Made by a program: the position numbers and the translations under genes
In this document: positions 20,373 to 29,703 of the stretch, piece by piece
How the letters are laid out: each line of letters opens with the position of its first letter
How positions within the stretch are numbered: position 1 is the stretch's first letter
Notes under the pieces: model-generated
What the model was told of the DNA's origin: nothing
Database searches by the model: none
Seen by the model: only the letters and a program-made list of their open reading frames with translations
From: Pseudomonas azotoformans
GTDB taxonomy: Bacteria; Pseudomonadota; Gammaproteobacteria; Pseudomonadales; Pseudomonadaceae
DNA length: 64,000 nt
Direction of reading: 5' to 3'
NCBI RefSeq assembly: GCF_001579805.1
Contig: NZ_CP014546.1
Location: 1,240,001 to 1,304,000, forward strand

Positions 20373-20861
20373 ATGCGTACCAACACCCAGACCAAGCGGG
20401 AGCTGGACAAGATCGACCGCAACATCCTGCGCATCCTGCAAACCGATGGGCGTATTTCGTTCACGGAGCTGGGGGAAAAAGTCGGGCTGTCGACCACGCC
20501 CTGTACCGAGCGTGTGCGTCGGCTGGAGCGCGAAGGGATCATCATGGGCTACAACGCGCGGCTCAACCCACAGCATTTGAAAGGCAGTTTGCTGGTATTT
20601 GTCGAGATCAGCCTCGATTACAAATCCGGCGACACCTTTGAGGAGTTTCGCCGCGCCGTGCTGAAACTGCCCCATGTGCTGGAGTGCCATTTGGTCTCAG
20701 GCGACTTCGATTACCTGGTAAAGGCACGGATTTCCGAGATGGCGTCGTACCGCAAACTGCTGGGCGATATCCTGCTCAAACTGCCCCACGTGCGGGAGTC
20801 CAAGAGCTATATCGTGATGGAAGAGGTGAAAGAGAGCCTGAACCTACCGATTCCGGACTGA
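20373..20861 (+). CDS. lrp: Lrp/AsnC family regulator of the dad operon (DadR-type)
   Basis: A 162-residue Lrp protein: helix-turn-helix at residues 12-60 (GRISFTELGEKVGLSTTPCTERVRRLE) and an RAM ligand-binding domain after it. The ATG at 20373 follows an AGAGG motif. Its divergent location next to dadA matches the Lrp/DadR activator of alanine catabolism in P. aeruginosa (PA5308). Confidence 0.93.
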   Translation: MRTNTQTKRELDKIDRNILRILQTDGRISFTELGEKVGLSTTPCTERVRRLEREGIIMGYNARLNPQHLKGSLLVFVEISLDYKSGDTFEEFRRAVLKLPHVLECHLVSGDFDYLVKARISEMASYRKLLGDILLKLPHVRESKSYIVMEEVKESLNLPIPD

Positions 20862-20868
20862 ATAGCGG

Positions 20869-21222
20869 CTAAACCAAGACCTGCCGGGTGCTCGCCATGT
20901 ACTCATGGATCTGTTTCTCCACCCGCGGATGAAGCAGCTCCACCGGGCGCCGCCCATTCGGGCACGGCAAAGTCTTGGTGGTACCGAACAGCCGGCAGAT
21001 CAGTGGTCGCTCGTCGTACACCGTGCAACCGTTGGGGCCCAGGTGCACACAGTTCAGTTCATCCATGGCCGCATCCTGCTCCGCGGCGGTCTTGCGCGGC
21101 AGGCGCGACATTTCCTCGGGCGAGGTGGTCACCGGCCCACAGCAGTCGTGGCAACCGGGGACGCACTCGAACGAAGGAATCTGCCGACGCAGCGCGCTGA
21201 TTTTCTGACTGTTGCAACTCAT
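20869..21222 (-). CDS. YkgJ family cysteine-cluster protein
   Basis: A 117-residue protein with the metal-chelating cysteine pattern of the YkgJ/UPF0153 family: CVPGCHDCC near the N-terminus, then NCVHLGPNGCTVYDERPLIC in the middle and a later cysteine (LPCPNG). The family probably binds Zn or Fe-S, but no function is established. It is convergent with lrp, with 7 bases between their stop codons. Confidence 0.82.
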   Translation of the reverse strand: MSCNSQKISALRRQIPSFECVPGCHDCCGPVTTSPEEMSRLPRKTAAEQDAAMDELNCVHLGPNGCTVYDERPLICRLFGTTKTLPCPNGRRPVELLHPRVEKQIHEYMASTRQVLV

Positions 21223-21337
21223 CGAAACACATACCGAACGGCGAATAGGCGTGGATTCTGCCGCAAAACGCCCTGCGCAGACAGCGTCATCCGACCGCTG
21301 TATCCTGCGTCAAATTTTCCAAACAGGGAGGCAACCC

Positions 21338-22630
21338 ATGACTGCCAGCGCCCGGCACACCACTTCCTATTACGCCGCCAGCAGCGTGCCGCAACCTGAT
21401 TACCCGGTGCTGACGGGCGAAGTGACGGCCGATGTCTGCGTAGTGGGCGGCGGTTTTTCCGGGCTGAACACGGCGTTGGAGCTGGCGGAACGGGGTTTGC
21501 GCGTGGTGTTGCTGGAAGCACGCAAGATCGCCTGGGGCGCCAGTGGACGCAACGGCGGCCAGTTGATCCGTGGCGTCGGCCATGGCCTGGACCAGTTCGC
21601 CAATGTGATCGGCAGCGATGGCGTGCGCCAGATGAAGCTGATGGGCCTGGAAGCCGTGGAGATCGTGCGTGAGCGCGTCGAACGCTTCCAGATCCCCTGC
21701 GACCTGACCTGGGGTTACTGCGACCTCGCCAACAAGCCTCGCGACCTGCAAGGCCTGGCCGACGACGCGGAAGAGCTGCGCGGCCTGGGCTATCGTCACG
21801 AAGTGCGCTTGCTGCAGGCCGACGAGATGAGCAGCGTGATCGGTTCGGATCGCTACGTGGGCGGCATGATCGACATGGGCTCCGGCCACCTGCACCCGCT
21901 GAACCTGGCCCTCGGCGAAGCCGCTGCCGCGCAGCAGCTGGGCGTGAAGCTGTTCGAGCAGTCTGAAGTCACCCGCATCGACTACGGCCCCGAAGTCAAC
22001 GTGCACACCGCCCAGGGCAACGTGCGCGCAAAGACCTTGGTGTTGGCCTGCAATGCCTACCTCAATGGCCTCAATCCACACCTGAGCGGCAAAGTATTGC
22101 CCGCCGGCAGCTACATCATCGCCACCGAACCGTTGAGCGAAGCCCAGGCCACCCAACTGCTGCCGCAAAACATGGCGGTGTGCGACCAGCGTGTCACCGT
22201 GGATTACTTCCGGCTGTCCGCCGACCGTCGCCTGCTGTTCGGCGGCGCCTGTCACTACTCCGGGCGCGATCCGAAGGACATCGGCGCCTACATGCGCCCG
22301 AAAATGCTCCAGGTCTTCCCGCAATTGGCCGACGTGAATATCGATTTTCAATGGGGCGGCATGATCGGCATCGGTGCCAATCGCTTGCCGCAGATTGGCC
22401 GCCTGGCCGATCAACCCAACGTGTATTACGCCCAGGCCTACGCCGGCCATGGCCTCAACGCCACCCATCTGGCGGGCAAGTTGCTGGCCGAAGCCATCAG
22501 TGGCGAGCAACAGGGGCGCTTCGACCTGTTCGCCCAGGTGCCACACATCACCTTCCCCGGCGGCAAGCACTTGCGCTCGCCGCTGTTGGCCCTGGGGATG
22601 CTCTGGCATCGCCTCAAAGAGCTGGTGTGA
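21338..22630 (+). CDS. pauB: Gamma-glutamylputrescine oxidase (PuuB/PauB-type FAD oxidoreductase)
   Basis: A 430-residue DAO-family flavoenzyme with Rossmann motif VVGGGFSGLNTALELAERG (about residues 32-50) and the PuuB-like GASGRNGGQLI segment. PuuB/PauB enzymes oxidise gamma-glutamylated polyamines to the aldehyde, which a PauC-type dehydrogenase then oxidises. The start at 21338 follows AGGGAGG. The position next to the dad/lrp genes matches PA5309, one of several pauB copies in P. aeruginosa. Exact polyamine preference cannot be read. Confidence 0.82.
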   Translation: MTASARHTTSYYAASSVPQPDYPVLTGEVTADVCVVGGGFSGLNTALELAERGLRVVLLEARKIAWGASGRNGGQLIRGVGHGLDQFANVIGSDGVRQMKLMGLEAVEIVRERVERFQIPCDLTWGYCDLANKPRDLQGLADDAEELRGLGYRHEVRLLQADEMSSVIGSDRYVGGMIDMGSGHLHPLNLALGEAAAAQQLGVKLFEQSEVTRIDYGPEVNVHTAQGNVRAKTLVLACNAYLNGLNPHLSGKVLPAGSYIIATEPLSEAQATQLLPQNMAVCDQRVTVDYFRLSADRRLLFGGACHYSGRDPKDIGAYMRPKMLQVFPQLADVNIDFQWGGMIGIGANRLPQIGRLADQPNVYYAQAYAGHGLNATHLAGKLLAEAISGEQQGRFDLFAQVPHITFPGGKHLRSPLLALGMLWHRLKELV

Positions 22631-22631
22631 T

Positions 22632-22856
22632 TCAGTCGCGCCAGAAGGGTTTCAGACCTTCCTGGCGCGCCTGTTCGGCGGTCAACCCGACATCGCGCAA
22701 TTGTTCACGGGTCAGATGCAGCAACGCCTTACGCGTGTGACGACGGTGCCAGAACAGACCCCAGCGGCTGATATCGCGCGGCGCCGTCGCCCGCTCTTGC
22801 CCTGCCTGCAGTTCCTGACCGTGTAGCGCCAGCCGCACATCGCTCATGCCGTTCAT
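22632..22856 (-). CDS. DUF1127 domain small protein
   Basis: A 74-residue protein ending in the DUF1127 motif: W-x-x-R-x-x-T-R-x-x-L-x-x-L, then QLRDVGLT and a final KPFWRD. The ATG at 22856 follows GAGGGGCGG; a longer frame upstream has no ribosome-binding site. DUF1127 proteins of alphaproteobacteria bind RNA and affect phosphate and C1 metabolism; function in Pseudomonas is unknown. It starts divergently from a MocR regulator with which it shares a perfect 11-bp inverted repeat. Confidence 0.82.
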   Translation of the reverse strand: MNGMSDVRLALHGQELQAGQERATAPRDISRWGLFWHRRHTRKALLHLTREQLRDVGLTAEQARQEGLKPFWRD

Positions 22857-22915
22857 TTTGCCGCCCCTCATTTGCCTTGTTGCCTTGAGTGACAAGCATG
22901 GGCGCCGGGCAAAAA

Positions 22916-23004
22916 CCATTACAGATTCAACCCGTTTTTATTAAATCCATACAGATACTGCCTATGGGCGGCTGAATCCTGTATTTTCTGGCTATCTGTA
23001 ATGG
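22916..23004. promoter_or_regulatory. Inverted-repeat operator between DUF1127 and MocR genes
   Basis: CCATTACAGAT (22916-22926) is repeated exactly in inverse as ATCTGTAATGG (22994-23004), and a third TACAGAT half-site lies at 22950-22956. MocR regulators bind spaced half-sites in their own promoter region, so this is the likely autoregulatory operator of the gene at 23024. Confidence 0.62.
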
Positions 23005-23023
23005 TTTCTCGGGAGCGAATGCC

Positions 23024-24448
23024 ATGACCCTGTACATGAACCTCGCCGAATTACTGGGCACCCGCATCGAACAGGGCTTCTATCGCCCTGGAGACAGGCT
23101 GCCTTCTGTACGGGCTTTGAGCGTAGAACACGGGGTCAGCCTGAGTACCGTGCAACAAGCCTATCGCTTGCTGGAAGACAACGGCCTGGCAATGCCCAAG
23201 CCGAAATCCGGTTACTTCGTACCCGTCGGCCGCGATTTGCCGGCCCTGCCCGAAGTCGGGCGTCCGGCGCAACGGCCCGTAGAGATATCCCAGTGGGACC
23301 AGGTACTGGAGTTGATTCGCGCAGTACCGCGCAAAGATGTCATACAGATGGGGCGCGGCATGCCGGATGTATTGTCGCCAACCATGAAGCCGCTGCTGCG
23401 CAGCCTTGCCCGCGTTAGCCGACGCCAGGATCTGCCGGGGCTGTATTACGACAATATTCTCGGCTGTATGGAATTGCGCGAACAGATCGCGCGACTGTCA
23501 CTGGATTCCGGCTGCCAACTGACGGCCGAGGACATCGTGATCACCACCGGTTGCCATGAGGCGCTGTCCGCGAGCATCCATGCGATCTGCGAGCCTGGCG
23601 ACATCGTCGCGGTGGACTCGCCGAGCTTCCACGGCGCCATGCAGACCCTCAAGGGCCTGGGCATGAAGGCCCTGGAAATCCCCACCGACCCGATCACCGG
23701 CATCAGCCTGGAAGCCCTGGAATTGGCGCTGGAACAGTGGCCGATCAAGGTTATCCAGCTGACCCCCAACTGCAACAACCCACTGGGTTACATCATGCCC
23801 GAGGCGCGCAAAAAGGCGCTGCTGACCCTGGCCCAGCGTTTTGACGTGGCGATCATCGAGGACGATGTGTATGGCGAACTGGCCTACAGCTACCCACGCC
23901 CGCGCACCATCAAGTCCTTCGATGAGGATGGCCGTGTCTTGTTGTGCAGCTCATTCTCGAAAACCCTGGCGCCGGGTTTGCGCATCGGTTGGGTCGCGCC
24001 CGGTCGCTACCTGGAACGGGTGCTGCACATGAAGTACATCAGCACCGGCTGCACCGCGACACAACCGCAGATCGCCATTGCCGAATTCCTCAAAGGTGGC
24101 CACTTCGAACCGCATTTGCGGCGGATGCGCACCCAATACCAGCGCAATCGCGACTTGATGCTCGACTGGGTCAGCCGCTACTTCCCGGCAGGCACTCGCG
24201 CCAGCCGCCCTCAAGGCAGCTTCATGCTGTGGGTCGAACTGCCGGAGGGCTTCGATACGCTGAAACTCAACCGCATCCTGATTGAACAAGGCGTACAGGT
24301 GGCCGTCGGCAGCATCTTTTCGGCATCGGGCAAATACCGGAACTGCCTGCGCATGAACTACGGGGCCAAGCCCACGCCGCAGATTGAAGAAGCCGTGCGC
24401 AAGGTGGGTGCTGCCGCCATCAAGCTGCTGGCCGAGGCCGCCGACTGA
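23024..24448 (+). CDS. MocR-type regulator (GntR helix-turn-helix fused to aminotransferase-like domain)
   Basis: A 474-residue protein: GntR winged helix at residues 1-70 (DRLPSVRALSVEHGVSLSTVQQAYRLLE) followed by a fold-I aminotransferase domain. The PLP lysine lies in SSFSKTLAPGLRIGW and the NCNNPLGY motif is present, so cofactor binding is expected. MocR proteins usually use PLP to sense an amino acid or amine. Neighbours suggest amino-acid or polyamine metabolism, but the effector is unknown. Confidence 0.9.
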   Translation: MTLYMNLAELLGTRIEQGFYRPGDRLPSVRALSVEHGVSLSTVQQAYRLLEDNGLAMPKPKSGYFVPVGRDLPALPEVGRPAQRPVEISQWDQVLELIRAVPRKDVIQMGRGMPDVLSPTMKPLLRSLARVSRRQDLPGLYYDNILGCMELREQIARLSLDSGCQLTAEDIVITTGCHEALSASIHAICEPGDIVAVDSPSFHGAMQTLKGLGMKALEIPTDPITGISLEALELALEQWPIKVIQLTPNCNNPLGYIMPEARKKALLTLAQRFDVAIIEDDVYGELAYSYPRPRTIKSFDEDGRVLLCSSFSKTLAPGLRIGWVAPGRYLERVLHMKYISTGCTATQPQIAIAEFLKGGHFEPHLRRMRTQYQRNRDLMLDWVSRYFPAGTRASRPQGSFMLWVELPEGFDTLKLNRILIEQGVQVAVGSIFSASGKYRNCLRMNYGAKPTPQIEEAVRKVGAAAIKLLAEAAD

Positions 24449-24510
24449 CCTTTCGTGGGAATTTGCCGTCATATGTCGACAACCGCCCTGATCTGGAAGC
24501 AACTCCCTTG

Positions 24511-26079
24511 ATGATTCAACGGCTATTACCGTTTTTCCTGTTGGGAGCCCTGGCCCTGGGCGGCTGCGCGACGGTGAGCACGCCGCGCATCCCCAGCGAC
24601 GCCCTGCCCGCCGCGCAATCGTCGTTCGGCCGCTCGATCCAGGCCCAGGCCGCGCCGTATCAAGGCCGCTCCGGCTTTCGCCTGCTGCCCAACAGCAGCG
24701 AGGCGTTCATGGCCCGCGCCGAGCTGATACGCAACGCCCAGACCAGCCTCGACCTGCAGTACTACATCGTGCACGACGGCATCAGCACGCGCATGCTGGT
24801 GGACGAACTGCTCAAGGCCGCCGACCGTGGCGTACGCGTGCGCATCCTGCTGGACGACACCACCAGCGACGGCCTCGACCAGATCATCGCCACCCTCGCC
24901 GCCCACCCCAAGATCGAGATCCGCCTGTTCAACCCCTTGCACCTGGGGCGCAGCACGGGGGTTACGCGGGCCATGGGCCGGCTGTTCAACCTGTCGCTGC
25001 AACATCGGCGCATGCACAACAAGCTGTGGCTGGCGGACAACAGCGTGGCCATCGTCGGTGGGCGCAACCTGGGGGATGAGTATTTCGACGCCGAGCCTAA
25101 CCTGAACTTCACTGATATCGACATGCTCAGCGTGGGCCCGGTGGCCGAGCAGCTGGGCCACAGTTTCGACCAGTATTGGAACAGCGCCCTGAGCAAGCCG
25201 ATTGATGACTTTGTCTCCAATACGCCCTCCAAAGGCGACCTGGCCGCCGCCCGCGTGCGCCTGGAAGCGTCCCTGGCCGAATCACGCCAGCAGAACCACG
25301 CGCTGTACAACCGCTTGCGCACCTATCAGACCCAACCGCGCATGGACACCTGGCGTCGCGAGCTGATCTGGGCCTGGAACCAGGCGCTGTGGGATGCGCC
25401 GAGCAAGGTGCTGGCCAAGGCCGACCCGGATCCTCGACTGTTGCTCACCACCCAACTGGCGCCGGAGTTGGAGGGCGTCAATCACGAGTTGATGATGATT
25501 TCGGCGTACTTCGTGCCAGGGCAACCGGGGCTGGTGTACTTGACCGGGCGCGCCGATGCAGGTGTGTCGGTGAGCCTGCTGACCAATTCCCTGGAAGCCA
25601 CCGACGTACCTGCCGTGCACGGCGGTTATGCACCGTATCGCAAGGCCCTGCTGGAGCACGGCGTGAAGTTGTATGAGCTACGCCGCCAACCGGGCGATCC
25701 CAGCGGCGGCAGCGGCCCACATTTGTTTCGTCGCGGCACCTTCCGCGGTTCGGATTCAAGCCTGCACAGCAAGGCGATGATCTTTGATCGGGAGAAGTCG
25801 TTTATCGGCTCATTCAACTTCGACCCACGCTCGGTGCTATGGAACACCGAAGTCGGGGTGCTGGTCGATAGCCCAGAGCTGGCCGAACATGTGCGCAACC
25901 TGGCACTGCAAGGCATGGCGCCGCCCTTGAGCTATGAGGCGAAACTGCAGGATGGCCAAGTGGTGTGGGTGACCGAAGATAACGGCCAACTGCACACCCT
26001 GACCCGCGAACCGGGCAGTTGGTGGCGACGCTTCAATGCCTGGTTTGCTACCAGTGTCGGCTTGGAGCGCATGCTCTAG
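24511..26079 (+). CDS. Phospholipase D family lipoprotein (ClsC-like)
   Basis: A 522-residue protein with a lipoprotein signal (FLLGALALGGC, lipidated Cys at about residue 19) and two PLD catalytic motifs: HNKLWLAD in the first half and HSKAMIFD near the C-terminus, each followed by GGRN or GSFN. This is the arrangement of cardiolipin synthase C/YmdC-type enzymes, which make or transfer phosphatidyl groups. The chosen ATG at 24511 is the only start that gives a lipobox near the N-terminus. Substrate not determined. Confidence 0.87.
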   Translation: MIQRLLPFFLLGALALGGCATVSTPRIPSDALPAAQSSFGRSIQAQAAPYQGRSGFRLLPNSSEAFMARAELIRNAQTSLDLQYYIVHDGISTRMLVDELLKAADRGVRVRILLDDTTSDGLDQIIATLAAHPKIEIRLFNPLHLGRSTGVTRAMGRLFNLSLQHRRMHNKLWLADNSVAIVGGRNLGDEYFDAEPNLNFTDIDMLSVGPVAEQLGHSFDQYWNSALSKPIDDFVSNTPSKGDLAAARVRLEASLAESRQQNHALYNRLRTYQTQPRMDTWRRELIWAWNQALWDAPSKVLAKADPDPRLLLTTQLAPELEGVNHELMMISAYFVPGQPGLVYLTGRADAGVSVSLLTNSLEATDVPAVHGGYAPYRKALLEHGVKLYELRRQPGDPSGGSGPHLFRRGTFRGSDSSLHSKAMIFDREKSFIGSFNFDPRSVLWNTEVGVLVDSPELAEHVRNLALQGMAPPLSYEAKLQDGQVVWVTEDNGQLHTLTREPGSWWRRFNAWFATSVGLERML

Positions 26080-27219
26080 GCCGGCTGCGCCGCGCCAAAT
26101 GCACCTTGGCGCAGCAACAACACCACCAACCCCAACGCACCCGCCGCCATCAGCAACGGCAATGCATGCCCGCTGATCCACTGACTGCCGGCGCCGGCCA
26201 CCAGCGGACCGATCAGGCAACCGATCCCCCACAACTGCGCCACGTGGGCATTGGCGCGCACCAGCGCATCATCGCGGTAACGCTCGCCGATCAGGATCAA
26301 CGACAGGGTGAACAAGCCCCCGGCACTGGCGCCGAACAACACCCAGATCGGCCAGATCAACACCGTGTGCATCAGCGGTGGAATCGCCAGGCTCGACACC
26401 AGCAACAACACCGCACAGCTCAGGAACAGCGTGCGTCGCGGCAGGTAGTCGGCCAGCGCGCCGATGGGCAACTGCAGTAGCGCATCGCCGACCACCACCG
26501 TGCTGACCATGGCCAGGGCGATCTCGGCGGTGAAGCCTTGTTGCAGGCAATACACCGGCAACAACGTCAGAATCATCGCCTCGAAGGCGGCGAATAAAGC
26601 CACCGCCCAGGCAATCGCCGGCAGGCTCAGGCAGAAGCGCCACAGGTCGGCGAAGGTCACGCTGAAGGACTCGGCGGTCGGCGCGCCGGATCGCCCCAGC
26701 AACAGGAATGGCGCCACCACTAACAGGCCTACGCCGACCCAGAAACCGTAATCATGGTCGGTGCCGATCAAGCCCAACAGCAACGGACCTGACAGTTGGC
26801 TCAAGGCATAACTGCAGCCATACAGCGCCACCAGCCGGCCCGCGCCACTGCTCCACCACCAATTGGTTGATCCAGCTTTCGCCGAGGATAAACACGATGG
26901 TCAGGATCACCCCGATCATCAGGCGCAGCACCAGCCAAACCGGGTAACTGGGCAGGATCGCCAGCAAGCCGATGGACACCGCGCCCGCCCACAGGCACAG
27001 GCGCATGAGGTTGGCGGTGCCCAGCCATGAGGCCATGCGACTGGAGACCTTCGCGCCGAGCAGTACGCCAAAGGCCGGCATCGCCGCCATCACACCGATG
27101 GCGAAACTGCCGTAACCCCAGCTTTCGAGGCGCAGGGACACCAGCGGCATGCTGACGCCCAAGGCCAAACCGACGCTGAGTACCGAGGCCAGGACGGCGA
27201 AATAAGTCGCCCAACGCAT
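26076..27219 (-). pseudogene. MFS transporter (YcaD-like), interrupted by one extra base
   Basis: Removing one base gives a 380-residue, 12-helix major facilitator, close to the usual 382 residues of YcaD-type carriers. The first part (MRWATYFAVLASVLSVGLAL ... NQLVVEQWRG) runs from an ATG at 27219 preceded by AGGAG; the frame then breaks in GGCCC at 26837-26841 and continues in another frame as LVALYGCSYALSQLSGP to the stop at 26076. Substrate unknown. In P. aeruginosa an intact MFS gene sits here (PA5311). See the GGCC insertion finding. Confidence 0.85.
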
Positions 27220-27261
27220 TTCCACGCTCCTGTGGATAATTTTCAGGGAGTGCAAAACGAA

Positions 27262-27363
27262 CTGTAGGAGCGAGCTTGCTCGCGAAAAACGTTAACGATG
27301 ACGCGCCTATCCTGGATAAACGCGGCGCCTTCTAGTTCTTCGCGAGCAAGCTCGCTCCTACAG
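27262..27363. repeat. Paired REP element (inverted doublet)
   Basis: Twenty-five bases at 27262-27286 (CTGTAGGAGCGAGCTTGCTC and on) recur exactly in inverted orientation at 27339-27363, with about 50 bases between. Each arm has its own small palindrome GAGCGAGCTTGCTC. This is the usual REP doublet of fluorescent pseudomonads, here between the MFS and aldehyde dehydrogenase genes. Confidence 0.85.
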
Positions 27364-27379
27364 GGATCAGCGGTGTGGC

Positions 27380-28873
27380 TTAGAGCTTGATCCAGGTCGC
27401 CTTCAGCTCGGTGTACTTGTCGAACGCATGCAGCGACTTGTCGCGACCGTTGCCCGACTGCTTGAAGCCACCGAACGGCGCGGTCATGTCGCCGCCGTCG
27501 TACTGGTTGACCCACACGCTACCGGCGCGCAGGGCTTTGGCCGTGAGGTGCGCCTTGGAGATATCGGCTGTCCACACGGCTGCGGCCAAGCCGTAGATGG
27601 TGTCGTTGGCAATGGCGACCGCTTCTTCGGCGCTGTCGAAGGTGATCACCGACAGGACCGGGCCAAAGATCTCTTCCTTGGCGATCTTCATGGCGTTGGT
27701 CACGCCGTCGAAAATCGTCGGCTCCACATAAGTGCCGCCGGTTTCTTCCAGCGTGCGCTTGCCACCGGCGACCAACTTGGCGCCATCGGCATGGCCAGCT
27801 TCGATGTAGGACAGCACGGTATTCATCTGCTGGGTGTCCACCAGTGCGCCGACGTTGGTGGCCGGATCCAGTGGATTGCCAGGCTTCCAGCCCTTGAGGG
27901 CTTCGATCACCAGCGGCAGGAATGTGTCCTTGATGGAACGCTCGACCAGCAGGCGCGAACCGGCGGTGCAGACTTCGCCCTGGTTGAAGGCGATGGCACC
28001 TGCGGCGGATTCGGCGGCGGCTTGCAGGTCGGGCGCATCGGCAAACACGATGTTCGGGCTCTTGCCGCCCGCTTCCAGCCACACGCGCTTCATGTTCGAT
28101 TCGCCGGAGCGGATCAACAGCTGCTTGGCGATTTTGGTCGAACCGGTGAACACCAGGGTGTCGACGTCCATATGCAGCGCCAGCGCGTTGCCGACGGTGT
28201 GACCGTAGCCGGGCAGCACGTTGAACACGCCTTTTGGAATACCGGCTTCAACGGCCAGGGCCGCAACGCGGATGGCGGTCAGCGGGGATTTTTCGGACGG
28301 TTTGAGGATCACCGAGTTACCGGTGGACAGCGCCGGGCCGAGCTTCCAGCAAGCCATCATCAGAGGGAAGTTCCACGGCACGATCGCGCCAACCACACCA
28401 ACCGGCTCACGGGTCACCAGGCCCAGCTGGTCGTGCGGGGTGGCGGCGACTTCGTCGTAGATCTTGTCGATGGCCTCGCCGCTCCAGCTCAGGGCATTGG
28501 CTGCGCCGGGTACGTCGATGTTCAGGGAGTCGCTGATCGGCTTGCCCATGTCCAGGGTTTCGAGCAGTGCCAGCTCTTCGGCATTGGCCTTGAGCAAGGC
28601 TGCGAAACGCAGCATGGCGGACTTACGCTTGGCGGGTGCCAGGCGCGACCACACACCGGAATTGAAGGTGGCGCGGGCGTTTTCGACGGCGCGCTGGGCG
28701 TCGGCGGCGTCACAGCTGGCAACGGTAGCCAGCAGGCGGCCGTCGACCGGGCTGATGCATTCGAAGGTGTCACCGGAAACGGCGGCGGTGTATTCGCCAT
28801 TGATGTAGGCGCGGCCTTCGATCTTCAGATCCTTGGCGCGTTGTTCCCAGTCGGCACGGGTCAGGGTGGTCAT
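27380..28873 (-). CDS. pauC: Gamma-glutamyl-gamma-aminobutyraldehyde / omega-aminoaldehyde dehydrogenase (PauC/KauB-type)
   Basis: A 497-residue NAD(P)-dependent aldehyde dehydrogenase. VPWNFPLMMACWK, the glutamate region WLEAGGKSPNIVF, the catalytic cysteine in NQGEVCTAGSRL and the EEIFGPV motif are present. By position after the MFS gene it corresponds to PA5312, which oxidises aldehydes from polyamine and arginine/agmatine breakdown. It would take the product of the PauB-type oxidase at 21338. P. aeruginosa has gabT2 next to it; no aminotransferase gene is present here. The symbol is based on family and position. Confidence 0.85.
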   Translation of the reverse strand: MTTLTRADWEQRAKDLKIEGRAYINGEYTAAVSGDTFECISPVDGRLLATVASCDAADAQRAVENARATFNSGVWSRLAPAKRKSAMLRFAALLKANAEELALLETLDMGKPISDSLNIDVPGAANALSWSGEAIDKIYDEVAATPHDQLGLVTREPVGVVGAIVPWNFPLMMACWKLGPALSTGNSVILKPSEKSPLTAIRVAALAVEAGIPKGVFNVLPGYGHTVGNALALHMDVDTLVFTGSTKIAKQLLIRSGESNMKRVWLEAGGKSPNIVFADAPDLQAAAESAAGAIAFNQGEVCTAGSRLLVERSIKDTFLPLVIEALKGWKPGNPLDPATNVGALVDTQQMNTVLSYIEAGHADGAKLVAGGKRTLEETGGTYVEPTIFDGVTNAMKIAKEEIFGPVLSVITFDSAEEAVAIANDTIYGLAAAVWTADISKAHLTAKALRAGSVWVNQYDGGDMTAPFGGFKQSGNGRDKSLHAFDKYTELKATWIKL

Positions 28874-29102
28874 GCGAGTGTCCTCCTCTTATTGAATACA
28901 AGGGCCAGGGGATGTCCCACGGCAGCCTCAAAGAATTCTTGCCCGCCAGCCAATGGTTCGGCGCAAGGCAGCTGCCACCCTAAACCAGCGGCCGGGGATG
29001 TTTCAATATATTTGACATAACGCCGGTAAACGCCCTTGCGATGTTCATTTTAATAAACATAGACTTTGGGCTCTCCAACCGCAGGCCAGACGGGACACGC
29101 AC

Positions 29103-29465
29103 ATGAGCATCCAGGACATCGTCGACTTCAGCCAAGCCAAGACCGCCGCCGAGCGCTACCGCCCCGCCGCCGAAAAAATCCTCAAGGGTGATCCCGAGCA
29201 GACGATCTACAACCACTACAACAGCCCCTGCGGCCAGATGAGCGCGGGCGTGTGGGAAGGTGAAGTCGGGCAGTGGAAGGTCAACTACACCGAGCATGAG
29301 TACTGCGAAATTGTGCAGGGTGTTTCAGTACTGCGTGATGCCGATGGCAACGCCAAGACCTTGCGCGCCGGTGACCGTTTCGTGATCCCCGCCGGGTTCA
29401 GCGGCACCTGGGAAGTGCTGGAACCCTGCCGCAAGATCTACGTAGTGTTTGAACAGAAAGCCTGA
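29103..29465 (+). CDS. Cupin domain protein (DUF861 type)
   Basis: A 120-residue single-domain cupin with the signature EHEYCEIVQGVSVL and a closing FVIPAGFSGTWEVLE segment. Such proteins are often small sensors or enzymes in amine metabolism. It is divergent from the PauC-type dehydrogenase with a 229-base spacer, which suggests joint regulation, but its reaction is unknown. Confidence 0.82.
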   Translation: MSIQDIVDFSQAKTAAERYRPAAEKILKGDPEQTIYNHYNSPCGQMSAGVWEGEVGQWKVNYTEHEYCEIVQGVSVLRDADGNAKTLRAGDRFVIPAGFSGTWEVLEPCRKIYVVFEQKA

Positions 29466-29481
29466 CCGGCAAATCGCAGGC

Positions 29482-29518
29482 AAAAAAAAGCCCGGATCGT
29501 GAGATACGGGCTTTTTTT
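29482..29518. terminator. Bidirectional terminator between cupin and rpmG
   Basis: Stem AAAAAAAGCCCG / CGGGCTTTTTTT with A- and T-runs on both sides; it serves the cupin gene on the plus strand and rpmB-rpmG on the minus strand. Confidence 0.88.
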
Positions 29519-29536
29519 CACAAGGAGGAAAATCAA

Positions 29537-29692
29537 TTACTTGATTTTGCCTTCTTTGTAGATCACGTGCTTGCGAACGCGCGGGTCGAACATTTTCTTT
29601 TCGAGCTTGTCCGGGGTAGTACGCTTGTTCTTGTCGGTAGTGTAGAAGTGACCAGTACCGGCGCTAGAGATCATTCGAATCAATTCACGCAT
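29537..29692 (-). CDS. rpmG: 50S ribosomal protein L33
   Basis: A 51-residue protein starting [17 protein letters not shown] and ending [12 protein letters not shown], the cysteine-free form of L33. ATG at 29692 follows TAAGGAG. It lies 11 bases downstream of rpmB as in other gammaproteobacteria, and ends just before the terminator at 29482-29518. Confidence 0.96.
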   Translation of the reverse strand: MRELIRMISSAGTGHFYTTDKNKRTTPDKLEKKMFDPRVRKHVIYKEGKIK

Positions 29693-29703
29693 GATATAGC
29701 TCC

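Noticed and set aside
21287..22609. 440-codon open frame opposite the PauB-type oxidase
   Set aside because: Antisense shadow of a clear flavoenzyme gene.
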